From positions 124,001 through 188,000 of the forward strand of contig JAXEIF010000007.1 of assembly GCA_034120015.1 (NCBI GenBank): a DNA stretch of 64,000 bases. The letters are read 5' to 3'. Both the position numbers and the translations under genes were made by a program. A model generated the notes under the pieces. It searched no databases and had not been told where the DNA came from. It was given only the letters and a program-made list of their open reading frames with translations. Numbering within the stretch: the stretch's first letter is position 1; each line of letters opens with the position of its first letter. This document shows, in pieces, positions 50,428-59,900 of the stretch. The stretch is from CALXOJ01 sp034120015 (GTDB taxonomy: Bacteria; Spirochaetota; Spirochaetia; JAFGXN01).

Positions 50428-51366
50428 ATGAATACGGATTGGGACATTGTAATTATCGGCAGCGGACCGGCCGGTCTGACAGCTGCTCAATACGCTGCCA
50501 GAGCCAATATGAAAACGGTCATACTGGAAGCCCTCTCCCCGGGAGGCCAGACCCTTCTTATCGACGAGCTTGAAAATTACCCCGGTTTTCCCGAAGCAAC
50601 CGACGGATTTTCTTTTTCCGAAGCCATGGTTAAACAGGCAAAAAAATTCGGATCCGTTATCGAATACACCGGCGCCGCTTCGGTAAAAAAAGAAAACGAC
50701 CGGTTTACCGTCGAAACAACCGGCAATCAGATACTCACGGCAAAAGCTGTTATCCTGGCTACCGGCGCCGCACATCGCCCGTTAAATGTTCCCGGTGAAG
50801 AACGCCTCTCCGGACGCGGAGTCTCTTACTGTGCCACCTGTGACGGTCCGTTTTTCAGAAACAAAAAAATTTTTGTTGTCGGCGGCGGTGATACGGCCTG
50901 TACCGATGCGGTTTATCTGGCAAAATTAAGCGACCGGGTGACGATTGTTCACCGCAAAGACCGGTTCCGGGCTCAAAAAGCAGTCGCCGATAAGGTACTT
51001 ACCCATCCGAACATCCGGGTCCTGTTTAATACCGAAATCCGGGAAATTAAAGGCGCGGACAAAGTCTCATCGGTTGTATTATTCAATAACCGTGACAACA
51101 CCTCTGTCGAAGAAGATGCCGATGCGGTATTTATCTTTGTCGGAACCGTACCCCATACGGAACCCGTTCCGGATGTCGAAAAAGATGAATCGGGATACAT
51201 CATTACCAATGCATCAATGGAAACATCGATTCCCGGTCTTTTCTGTGCCGGCGATGTTCGGGCGACACCATTTCGTCAGGTTGTGGTTGCCTGCGGTGAA
51301 GGTGCGATTGCGGCTCATGCCGCGGAAGAATATATCGGCAGACTGACCGGAACCGAATACCGCTAA
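50428..51366 (+). CDS. trxB: Thioredoxin reductase
   Basis: 312 residues, normal for the low-Mr enzyme. FAD site IIGSGPAGLTAA (9-20), redox pair Cys135/Cys138 in YCATCDG, NADPH site VGGGDTACTDA and the NADPH-favouring HRKDRFRA are all present. Keeps thioredoxin reduced in the cytoplasm. GAGGAG ribosome site. First gene of trxB-GH3-GNAT. Confidence 0.96.
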   Translation: MNTDWDIVIIGSGPAGLTAAQYAARANMKTVILEALSPGGQTLLIDELENYPGFPEATDGFSFSEAMVKQAKKFGSVIEYTGAASVKKENDRFTVETTGNQILTAKAVILATGAAHRPLNVPGEERLSGRGVSYCATCDGPFFRNKKIFVVGGGDTACTDAVYLAKLSDRVTIVHRKDRFRAQKAVADKVLTHPNIRVLFNTEIREIKGADKVSSVVLFNNRDNTSVEEDADAVFIFVGTVPHTEPVPDVEKDESGYIITNASMETSIPGLFCAGDVRATPFRQVVVACGEGAIAAHAAEEYIGRLTGTEYR

Positions 51367-51367
51367 T

Positions 51368-53014
51368 ATGAAGAAAATACCGGCACTTCTTTTTCTCTTT
51401 CTGGAATTTTCCTCTTTCGGTCTCTCCTTCTTTCAGCGCGCCCTCTCCGACACGGAGCTTATCGAAGCGATAGTTTCCGAAATGACAGCCGAAGAAAAAA
51501 TCGGACAGCTCTTTATGCTCGGTTATCTGGAAGAAGAGCCCGATTCGTTTATTTTGGAAGAAATTAAAGCCGGGCGCGTCGGCAACGTTAAAGTTTTCGG
51601 CTGGAATGCGACCGATACAGATAAAGTCGCCTCGGCCGTAGCCGAAATGCAGAAAGCCGCATCCCGAACCCGTTTTTCGATTCCGCTGATTGTGGCGACC
51701 GACCAGGAGGGAGGATGGGTGCGCCACGTAAAGGGAAAAACTTCCGTTACACCGGGAAATAACGCCATCGGAGCCACGGGACAGCTTTACGATGCATACG
51801 AAAGCGGCCGCCTGATTGCCGCCGAACTGCGGGTTTTGGGAATTAACATGAATTTTGCCCCCGTTGTCGATCTTTTCGACGATCCAGAAGCCGATTTAAT
51901 CGGACCGAGAACCTTTTCCGGCAATCCGAAAGAGACTGCGGCTTTGGCCATTGCCTTCTTTCACGGACAGGAGGCTTCCCGTGTTCTCAGCACTGCCAAA
52001 CATTTTCCGGGACACGGCCGAACGGGAATTGACTCTCACGTCTATATGCCGCGAATCAATCTCTCCGAGTCGCAACTGAAAAGTCATGAACTCATTCCGT
52101 TTGCCGCTCTGGTGAAAGAAAAGATCCCGGCGATCATGTCCGGTCATTTAAATTTTCCCAAAATTACGGGGGCGGGAACCTCGGCTTCTCTTTCTCCCCA
52201 TGTTTTAAAAGATCTGCTTCGCGACGAAATGAAATACGACGGATTGATTATTACAGACGATCTGCTGATGGGCGGAGCCCAAAAACCGGGTGTCGGTTAT
52301 CCGCATATTATAGCGGAATGCATCCGTGCCGGAAACGATATTGTCCTGATCTCCAAAGACTACCGTTACTACAAAGACGCATTTGCCGATGTCCTTCGGA
52401 GTTACCGCACCGACGAAACTTTCCGTCAGGACGTTGATCGGGCTGTCAGACATGTCCTGAAAGCCAAAACAGCTTATCTACGGCGTGACGACAGGGTCCC
52501 TCTTTACCCGACCCCAAAAGAGGCCTCCCAGCTGCCTCTCGCGGAATCGGTCCGCTACCAGCAGTCCCTGGCATTGCGTGCCGTTACGGTTCCGGGAAGA
52601 TTGAAACCCGTCGACAAAGCCGCACCTCTGCTGCTGGCCGGAAGCTACAGCAACCTGGGAAAAGCCGGAAAAATGATTTATAAAAATTCGGACTTTTTTT
52701 TCATAAAGGATTTCAGCCGTGGCACCAATCAGTACGAAGTTGCCGACGCCATTATCTCGGCTTCCGAAAACGGTCGGAAAAAAATCGTTTTGCTGATTTC
52801 CGATACGGAAACAGCCGCCGTCGGCCGCGTACTGATTGACAGAAAAATTCCCTTTATTATTTTTTCTTCTCTTAACCCCTACCTTGCCAAAAATATTCTT
52901 CGCCCCGGACAGGAAATTGTCTATTTATACGGCGTCGGATTCGAATCGTTTCGGGCCGCGTTCTCGGTCCTGGCCGGAGATTTTACACCGACAGGACATT
53001 TGCCGATACAATGA
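51368..53014 (+). CDS. Glycoside hydrolase family 3 beta-N-acetylhexosaminidase, NagZ-like, secreted
   Basis: 548 residues. A signal peptide (about 1-20) precedes the GH3 domain. PLIVATDQEGGWV, AKHFPGHGRTGIDSH (with the catalytic His loop) and ITDDLLMGG (nucleophile Asp) match NagZ, which removes GlcNAc from cell-wall fragments or chitooligomers. Unlike cytosolic NagZ of E. coli, this one has a signal and an extra C-terminal domain (about 380-548), as in Bacillus. It may feed amino sugar to nagB. Starts one base after trxB stop. Confidence 0.9.
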   Translation: MKKIPALLFLFLEFSSFGLSFFQRALSDTELIEAIVSEMTAEEKIGQLFMLGYLEEEPDSFILEEIKAGRVGNVKVFGWNATDTDKVASAVAEMQKAASRTRFSIPLIVATDQEGGWVRHVKGKTSVTPGNNAIGATGQLYDAYESGRLIAAELRVLGINMNFAPVVDLFDDPEADLIGPRTFSGNPKETAALAIAFFHGQEASRVLSTAKHFPGHGRTGIDSHVYMPRINLSESQLKSHELIPFAALVKEKIPAIMSGHLNFPKITGAGTSASLSPHVLKDLLRDEMKYDGLIITDDLLMGGAQKPGVGYPHIIAECIRAGNDIVLISKDYRYYKDAFADVLRSYRTDETFRQDVDRAVRHVLKAKTAYLRRDDRVPLYPTPKEASQLPLAESVRYQQSLALRAVTVPGRLKPVDKAAPLLLAGSYSNLGKAGKMIYKNSDFFFIKDFSRGTNQYEVADAIISASENGRKKIVLLISDTETAAVGRVLIDRKIPFIIFSSLNPYLAKNILRPGQEIVYLYGVGFESFRAAFSVLAGDFTPTGHLPIQ

Positions 53015-53874
53015 TGCCGTTACAGTGGATTTCTGTTACAACCGAAAATTTTCCTCATTATCATCGGTTTTTGTCCGAACAGGAGCCTCACTCTCTGAAC
53101 ATTCTTGCGTCACTGCCGCTTCGTAACGGCAAACGCGTACTGCCGCCGCCGTACACAGTCAGAAATTTCTTTCTGCGCACGGGAAGCCGTATAGTCGGCG
53201 CCGCCTCACTGACAGCCAACGGCATTCTGTACTGCCACACACTTCTGCCGCTGAAACGTGAAGATATAAAACCGCTGTGGGATGCTGCCGGCGAGTGTCC
53301 GCGCGGTCTTTTCCAGATTGCCGCTTCATACCCGGCTTCCGAAATGTTTAAGGAAACCCTCCCGAAGCCGGCTTCCGTTACCGATTTTTATGTCATGCAC
53401 CGTCCCGTTGTTTCGTACCCGTTTACACAAATCGAACCGGGAATTTACAGGGCAACGGAAGAAGACATCGGCAGACTTCTTCCCGTTCATTACCGCTATT
53501 ACGAAGAAGAAGTTTACCTTTACAATAACACACCGCCGGCAAAAATCATTGAAAATAACCTGAAACTGTTAATCCGCAATTATCGGGTTTATTTTCTTTC
53601 CGACGATAAAGGCAAAATTTTATCGAAACTGAACACGACACTGACGGGAGAACGCTATGTCCAACTGGGAGGTGTCTATACCGAACGGGAATTCCGAAGA
53701 AAAGGCTATGCCAAAAAACTGCTGAACTGGTTTTTAATCAACGAGCTTCCAAAAATCGGAAAATCCGTCTCCCTGTTCGTCAAAAAAAAGAACGAAAAGG
53801 CTCTCCAACTCTACCGCAGATGCGGTTTCGAGGAAATCGGAGAGAAAACGCTGATTTATTTCGATCTCGATTAA
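53011..53874 (+). CDS. GNAT-family N-acetyltransferase
   Basis: 287 residues. The C-terminal GNAT domain (about 165-287) shows the acetyl-CoA loop GGVYTEREFRRKGYAKKLL and the helix VKKKNEKALQLYRRCGFEEIGE. The first 150 residues form a further domain of unknown role, possibly a degenerate GNAT fold. ATG overlaps the GH3 stop. Its TAA shares TTAA with the stop of the convergent gene. Substrate unknown. Confidence 0.88.
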   Translation: MMPLQWISVTTENFPHYHRFLSEQEPHSLNILASLPLRNGKRVLPPPYTVRNFFLRTGSRIVGAASLTANGILYCHTLLPLKREDIKPLWDAAGECPRGLFQIAASYPASEMFKETLPKPASVTDFYVMHRPVVSYPFTQIEPGIYRATEEDIGRLLPVHYRYYEEEVYLYNNTPPAKIIENNLKLLIRNYRVYFLSDDKGKILSKLNTTLTGERYVQLGGVYTEREFRRKGYAKKLLNWFLINELPKIGKSVSLFVKKKNEKALQLYRRCGFEEIGEKTLIYFDLD

Positions 53875-55103
53875 AACAGATAAATCGGATGCGAATCGGG
53901 ATTTTTACCGAAATAGGTCACATCATCAACCACTTTAACGGCGTCCCCCTTCAGTACCGCAAACAGAAAGCGTTCGATTCCCAAACCGCCTCCAAACGTT
54001 GCCGGGAAATAACGCTGTCCGTCTTTCGAAAGGGCATGTGCAGCACACAAAAACGGTCCGTAACCTTCCAGATCTTCCGGGTTCAGTAATTCTCCTTCTT
54101 TTGAGAAATGCGGCCTGACCTTTAATATTTTGTTATCGATTAACCGTTCGACAATCGGTTCGTAAAGCCACTCCCTCAGGGCTCCGGAAAGTATTTCATA
54201 CGGCTGCCCCCACTCTCCGTCTGCGGAACGGGAGCGGGCACAAAGATCGTAATTATAGATTTGTTCCGATTTGAATTCGGAAAGCGGGATTTTTGTTCCG
54301 TCTTCGCTCAGATAGGGATAAATCAAATCATAGTTTTCACGCATCAGACCGGTAATCCAAAAAAAATGAGTACGGAAAGTTTCTCCCAAAGGAGCTTCGA
54401 ACGCTTTGGTTCCCGTCAGACGAACCGCCTCGTCACGGGTAATCCGCGGAAAAGGAATTTCGGGAACAGTCAGCGAAACTTTCAGAGCTTTCAGGTCGTC
54501 CGCATTTTTTTCCACTATTTCCGTCACGGCCGCTACAATCAGCCGTTCAAAGAAAGAGAGCGCCGTTTCCATTTCTCCCTTCAAAATCGACTCGACCTTT
54601 TCCGTCTGAAAATAGTATTCCTCCAAAGTCGGACGGTAAGAGCGGCGCAGCTCTATATCCATTTGCGAAAAATCAATCAGATATTTCCCGCGCTGCGTTC
54701 CGTTGGGATCCTCGATTTCGAGACGGATATTGGGTGAATCGACAAAAATTCCCTTCACTTTTGGATTAAAACAGGCCAGAAACTTCGAATAAATCATCGA
54801 ATGGGTTGTTTTATAAGACTGACCTTTATAGCGGATCGTCGGAGAATGTTCGATATCGTGAGCCAGAGGATCTGTAACGGGACTCAGTGAAACATGCTCC
54901 AAATTCAGCAATCCCTCTTCTGTCAGAAAGCGAATCATCGACGTTACAAACGTAGTACGAATCCGCATGGCATGATACAGCGTATCACCGTTCCATTTTG
55001 TCAGATAATTTTTTTCGATAAACTCGCTCAAACTGCTACCGTTCTGATTCAAAGCATTGGCAAACCTGGCCAACGCGCCTCCGATTGATGAAGACGATTC
55101 CAT
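53871..55103 (-). CDS. AsnRS-like class II synthetase without anticodon domain (asparagine synthetase A-like)
   Basis: 410 residues from ATG 55103 with AGGAG six bases upstream; a longer frame into the divergent SET gene is rejected. Class II motif 3 is clear (ATFGGGLGIERFLF) and the AsnRS/AspRS-like EQIYNYDLCARS precedes it, so the catalytic core is of the AspRS/AsnRS group. The N-terminal part has no OB anticodon-binding domain, as in AsnA-type and archaeal AsnRS-related asparagine synthetases. It most likely makes asparagine; use as a synthetase paralogue is the alternative. Confidence 0.75.
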   Translation of the reverse strand: MESSSSIGGALARFANALNQNGSSLSEFIEKNYLTKWNGDTLYHAMRIRTTFVTSMIRFLTEEGLLNLEHVSLSPVTDPLAHDIEHSPTIRYKGQSYKTTHSMIYSKFLACFNPKVKGIFVDSPNIRLEIEDPNGTQRGKYLIDFSQMDIELRRSYRPTLEEYYFQTEKVESILKGEMETALSFFERLIVAAVTEIVEKNADDLKALKVSLTVPEIPFPRITRDEAVRLTGTKAFEAPLGETFRTHFFWITGLMRENYDLIYPYLSEDGTKIPLSEFKSEQIYNYDLCARSRSADGEWGQPYEILSGALREWLYEPIVERLIDNKILKVRPHFSKEGELLNPEDLEGYGPFLCAAHALSKDGQRYFPATFGGGLGIERFLFAVLKGDAVKVVDDVTYFGKNPDSHPIYLF

Positions 55104-55212
55104 AAGATACTCCTGACATATACTACACCGAATTGCAATTTTCTGCAATCGGATTTCCGATACGAATCTGTTTTTCTGTTTTCTTTTCCCGAAAATTGTG
55201 TTAAAATAAGGC

Positions 55213-55818
55213 ATGAAACCGCCATATCCGCCCGATTTTACCGAACTGCGCCAAAACAAAATCGTCCGTCAGCCGATATACAACGCATCAGTTTACTATA
55301 AAAACAACAGAACCGAATTCGATGCTCTGCTGAGAAAATACAAAAAGAAAATCGAAACGGGGATATCCGCAGCAACGGAAGTCCGCCCTTCGCCCGTTCA
55401 CGGATACGGTCTTTTTGCCGCAGAAGAATTAAAGGAAGGCGACTGGATCGGACAGTATACGGGCGAACAGCGCTGGGCGCTGCCCTTTTCGCGGCACACC
55501 GACTACGCATGGAGCATACCGGCACCGACTCTGCCGCGGCTGGAAATTAATGCCCGCCGTTGCGGTAACGAATTGAGATTTGCAAACCATTCCTTTGACC
55601 CCAATGCCGTTGCCGATCATCTTCTTTATAAAGAACACTGGATTATCATTTTCTATGCCGCACGTACAATCCGCAGGAATGAGGAAATCTTCATCGATTA
55701 CGGTGAAGCCTATTGGAGCACACCCCGACGTGAGCTTCACGTCTCCCCCGAACTCTTCGAGGTACTCAAGAAAACGCCTGCAACGCTGACACCGACGGAG
55801 GAATACAAAAAATTATGA
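55213..55818 (+). CDS. SET-domain protein (putative protein lysine methyltransferase)
   Basis: 201 residues. SET motifs in order: VHGYGLFAAEELKEGDWIG (AdoMet loop, 62-80), RFANHSFDPNA (NHS at 125-127) and EEIFIDYGEAYW (DYG at 162-164). There are no pre-SET or post-SET zinc cysteines. AdoMet-dependent lysine methylation is the family's reaction; the target here is unknown. SET proteins are rare in bacteria and often acquired. Its TGA overlaps the exonuclease III start, so they are coupled. The 109-base divergent spacer has a weak TAAAAT five bases from its ATG. Confidence 0.85.
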   Translation: MKPPYPPDFTELRQNKIVRQPIYNASVYYKNNRTEFDALLRKYKKKIETGISAATEVRPSPVHGYGLFAAEELKEGDWIGQYTGEQRWALPFSRHTDYAWSIPAPTLPRLEINARRCGNELRFANHSFDPNAVADHLLYKEHWIIIFYAARTIRRNEEIFIDYGEAYWSTPRRELHVSPELFEVLKKTPATLTPTEEYKKL

Positions 55819-56585
55819 AAATCATTTCGTGGAATGTCAACGGAATCCGATCCGCCGACGAAAAAGGTCTTTTCGAATTTATGCAATCGGCCGATGCCGA
55901 CTGCTTCTGTCTTCAGGAAACCAAAGCGCAGGAAAGCTGCCTGAAAAAACATTTTAAAGAATTCGAACCGTATAACGTTTACTTTGCCGATGCAAAGCGC
56001 AAAGGTTACAGCGGCGTCGCTGTGTACACCAAACGAACACCCGATCGGATCGAAACGCTGGGAATCGAAGAGTTTGACGACGAAGGACGAACGCTCGTTC
56101 TCTATTTCGGAAAACGGGTTTTGATCAACGCCTACTTTCCCAACAGCCAGGAAGGCGGAAAACGGCTCGATTACAAGCTGCGGTTCTGCATGGCCATGCA
56201 GGATCGGCTTGACCGGTTAACGGCCGAAGGCTATGAAACGGTTTTATGCGGCGACTACAACATCGCCCCCTTTCCGATTGATTTAAAGAATCCGAAATCG
56301 AATGAAGCCAATCCCGGCTACCTTCCGGAAGAACGCGCCTGGATGAAACAGTTTCTGGAGTCAGGTTACACCGACTGCTACCGGCTTTTTTACCCGGATC
56401 GGATTGATGCGTATACCTGGTGGAGTTACCGTTTTCAGGCGCGCAGCCGGAATATCGGGTGGCGGATCGACTTTTTCTGCGTCAATCCGCCGTTAAAGAC
56501 AAAAGTCGATGCCTGTGAAATCCTTGACAAGGTGACAGGTTCGGATCACTGTCCGATTCAGTTGGAACTCGGTGAAGACGACTGA
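55815..56585 (+). CDS. xth: Exodeoxyribonuclease III / AP endonuclease
   Basis: 256 residues of the ExoIII family. Asn7 in WNVNG, metal-binding Glu35 in LQETKAQ, Asp147 and Asn149 in CGDYNIAP and Asp244-His245 in GSDHCPI make a complete active site. Cuts DNA 5' of abasic sites in base excision repair. Its ATG overlaps the SET gene's stop. It overlaps the convergent HIT gene by 28 bases. Confidence 0.95.
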   Translation: MKIISWNVNGIRSADEKGLFEFMQSADADCFCLQETKAQESCLKKHFKEFEPYNVYFADAKRKGYSGVAVYTKRTPDRIETLGIEEFDDEGRTLVLYFGKRVLINAYFPNSQEGGKRLDYKLRFCMAMQDRLDRLTAEGYETVLCGDYNIAPFPIDLKNPKSNEANPGYLPEERAWMKQFLESGYTDCYRLFYPDRIDAYTWWSYRFQARSRNIGWRIDFFCVNPPLKTKVDACEILDKVTGSDHCPIQLELGEDD

Positions 56586-56923
56586 TACGGAGGCCACCCC
56601 ATTTTTATCCCGCCGAGCAGATGCAGATGAATATGCTCCACCTCCTGCCCTCCGTCGACACCGTTATTAAAAACAATTCTGTAGCCGTTCTTTAATCCCA
56701 AAAGAGCGGCTACTTTTTGAGCAGAAACCATAAGCCGTCCCATAACTGCCGAATCCTCATCACGAAGATTTTCGATACGTGCAATGTGTTGTTTCGGAAT
56801 AATCAAAACATGAACCGGCGCCTGCGGACTGATATCGTAAAACGCATAAACCGTCTCGTCTTCGTAAACTTTTTTCGACGGAATTTCTCCGGCAATAATC
56901 CGGCAAAACAGACAGGATTCCAT
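56558..56923 (-). CDS. HIT-family nucleotide hydrolase
   Basis: 121 residues. Opens CLFCRIIAGEIPSKKVYED as Hint/HinT members do, with the histidine triad His97-x-His99-x-His101 in HIHLHLLGG. Acts on AMP-linked compounds. It follows the giant coiled-coil gene by 12 bases with AAGGAG ribosome site, so both are on one mRNA. Confidence 0.93.
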   Translation of the reverse strand: MESCLFCRIIAGEIPSKKVYEDETVYAFYDISPQAPVHVLIIPKQHIARIENLRDEDSAVMGRLMVSAQKVAALLGLKNGYRIVFNNGVDGGQEVEHIHLHLLGGIKMGWPPYQSSSPSSN

Positions 56924-56935
56924 GACAACTTCTCC

Positions 56936-59900
56936 TTATTTGTTCAAATTCATTTCGATGATCAGCTGAACTTCACCGACACCGATATTCAGTTTCTTGG
57001 CTATATCACCGGCACTCCACCCCTGTTGAGCCAGTCTTAAGACCAAATCGGTCTGATCGACTTTTCCCTTTCCTTCGGAAGCGGAGACCTCGTAAACTTC
57101 TTTCAGTGTCGCCAGATTTTTGGCGGCCGTATTATTCAGCTGAACCAGCCGGGACTCGGTATCGGCAAGCCACTGCCGCGCTTTGTTTGTCGATTCGATT
57201 TTTGCATCGATATCACTCAGCATGGAATCAAGCCCCATCAGTTTATCGACGGCAAAATCGGCACGTTCTTTATTGGTATTCAGCACATCGATCCGTTTCG
57301 ATGCGGCTGCCAGTTTACCGAGAAAATCATTAAAAGAAGCCTCGAAATTTTTAATCCGCGTTTCCAGCTCCTGCATTTCCTCAAAGTTTTTATCGATTCC
57401 GACCGTTGCATGATTGAGAACATGTTCTTTTTTCTCCAGACGGGAATACTGATCCTCAACCTGTTTTTCCAAATCATCGAGCTGGCGCAAACGGGCCTGC
57501 ATTTCCATAACCACATCGTTGGAAGAAGTCACTTTATCGATACGGGAATTGATTTCCGCCGAAGTATCACGTAAGCGCTTGAAATCCTTCTCCAGATCGT
57601 CGACTGTCCGTTTGTTGGCCTGCAGCTGTCCCAATTTTCCGGTAATATCGGCTTCAATGGCTTTCACTTTTGCCAGAGTAGTATCGATATCCTTGAATTC
57701 CTTCTTTTTAATAACCAGCTGATCGATTTCGTTACGCAAAGCGGCAATATCTTCCGTCAGCTTTTTCTTCATTAAATCGGCCCGCTCAAACAGCTTTGTC
57801 TGTGCTTCGAAATCACGAATTCGTTTCGTGATCTCATCCAAACGGAAGCTCAAATTCTTACGTCCCTCTTCGACATCATTATGAAGTTTCTGCTGAACGG
57901 CCTCGATTTTTTCACGGGTATCGGCACTCGACTGACGGAAATCGCGTGTTTTATAATCCAATTCGTTCAGCAAAGTATCCGTTTTGTAATTGAATTCGGC
58001 ATAAAATTCTTCGTATTTCTTGTTAAGCTCGACAAGAGCGTTGTCCGATTTTTGCCGCAAATCGGCCACCAGCTTTTCGATATCCTGTCCGACAATGAGA
58101 ATGGCTTTTGACAGGTCGTCGATTTCCCGTTTCGATTTTTCGATAACACCGTCTTTTTGAGCCGCAAACGTATCCTTGATGATATTGACATTTTCGGAAA
58201 CGGATGTTTTCAAATCGGCATATTTGGCTTTCAAATCGGCTTCCGTATTCTTCATCTGCTGAATCACGTTCGAATGCATCACCTTTAAATCGGAGTGGGA
58301 TGTTTCGAAGCGTTTCATGAGATCGGAAATATCTTCTTCCAACTTGTTTTTGGCCGTTTCAACCGTTTCTTCGAGATTTTTCTGATGTTCTCCCAGTTTG
58401 GCCGTAACAGACATATCGTATTTGGAAAATTCGACCTCGAATGCACTTTGAGCCTCATTCTGAATACCCTCGATATTTTTCCGTATCAGAATTTTGAAAT
58501 CTTCGATTTCCTTTTCGTTATGCAGAGCATCGAAAGAAATCTTCTCCTGCAGAGCCTGAATCCGGTTGTTCAAATGAACAAATTCCTGATCGGTCTGCTC
58601 TTCGATTTTTTTCAGACCTTCCGCAATCGAAGCCCGCCGTTCCTGCTCCGCCTCCGCCTGATGGCGCCGCGACTCGGCCAGCATCTGCTCCATATCTTTT
58701 TCAGCCTGCTGCTGCCACTCGATAACCTTGACATTCAGCGCATCGGTCCGTTCGCGCAGGTCGGCAAAAAACTGATCCTCGTAAATCGACATTTGCTTAC
58801 CGGTACTTTCGTATGCAGCCGCCTTAATGGCTTCGATCTCTTTACCGATACCGTCGATTGTGGCATGTATTTTGCTGTAGCCCTCCTCGGTTTTCTGCCA
58901 TTCCGCATTCCGACGCTCATCCACTTCGGCCGCAAAACCGTCGAGTACCGCATCGGTACGCTGTTTCAGTTTTTCCATTGAAACGGAAACCTCTCCCATG
59001 TAACGCGTGAGGTCGGCTTCGACATTATCGATTTGCGATACCTTATAATCGAAATGAGCCTTATGTTCTTCAAACAAATGATTCAAACCCTCGACTTTCG
59101 TCTCGAGATCGGCCGACAACGCGGCCAGTGCCTTTTTAAACCGGGCATCGGCATCCTCGATCATCCGGGAACCCGACGAATCAATCTCGGCGGAAATATG
59201 ATCCAGTTTTTTCGTATTTTCCACCAGACGGTTTTCCGACTGTGTCAGTTCTCCCGTAATACGCGTTTCGAACGATTCCATATCCGAGCTGACCTGAGCA
59301 ATGAAGTTATCCAAATCCTCTTTCAGCCGCTGTCTCGAATTTTCCGTTTCCGTCAGCATTCGGGTCAGTTTTTCACGGTTGGATGTATCGGCTTCATGCA
59401 ATGCTCCCGAAATCGCCGATTTCAGCTGTTCCAGTTCTTTCTTCGACTCTTCTTTTTTCAGTTCGACTTCGCTTCGCATTTCGCCGAAATGACGCAGAAT
59501 TTCCGCATTGGTTGTTTCGATTTTTCCGAAAAGAGACGACAGATAGGATTCCAGCTCCTTTTCCGATTTTCCGGCACGGCTTTCGATATCACGACGGAGA
59601 TTTTCGAAAATATCGTCTTCCAGTTTCAGAGAGCGGTCCACAGCCATCTGAATGTTACGCTGATAACGGGTTTCCACATCTTCGGCCTGGGCTTTAAATC
59701 TCTCGAGACGTTTATCGACGGAAACCCCGGCCGCTTCCAATTGCGACAAAACAGCCGCCAGATCCCGCTTCTGTTTTTCCTGAAGTATCGACAGATCCTT
59801 TTCGATACGGCTTTTGGCATCCGTTACCTTGGCATCGAAAATTGCCGTATAAGTATCGGTTTTCTCCTTAACACCCGACAAAACAGAAGCAATTTCCTTT

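Noticed and set aside
55104..55259. N-terminal extension of the AsnRS-like gene
   Set aside because: It would run into the divergent SET gene and lacks a ribosome site, whereas AGGAG precedes ATG 55103.
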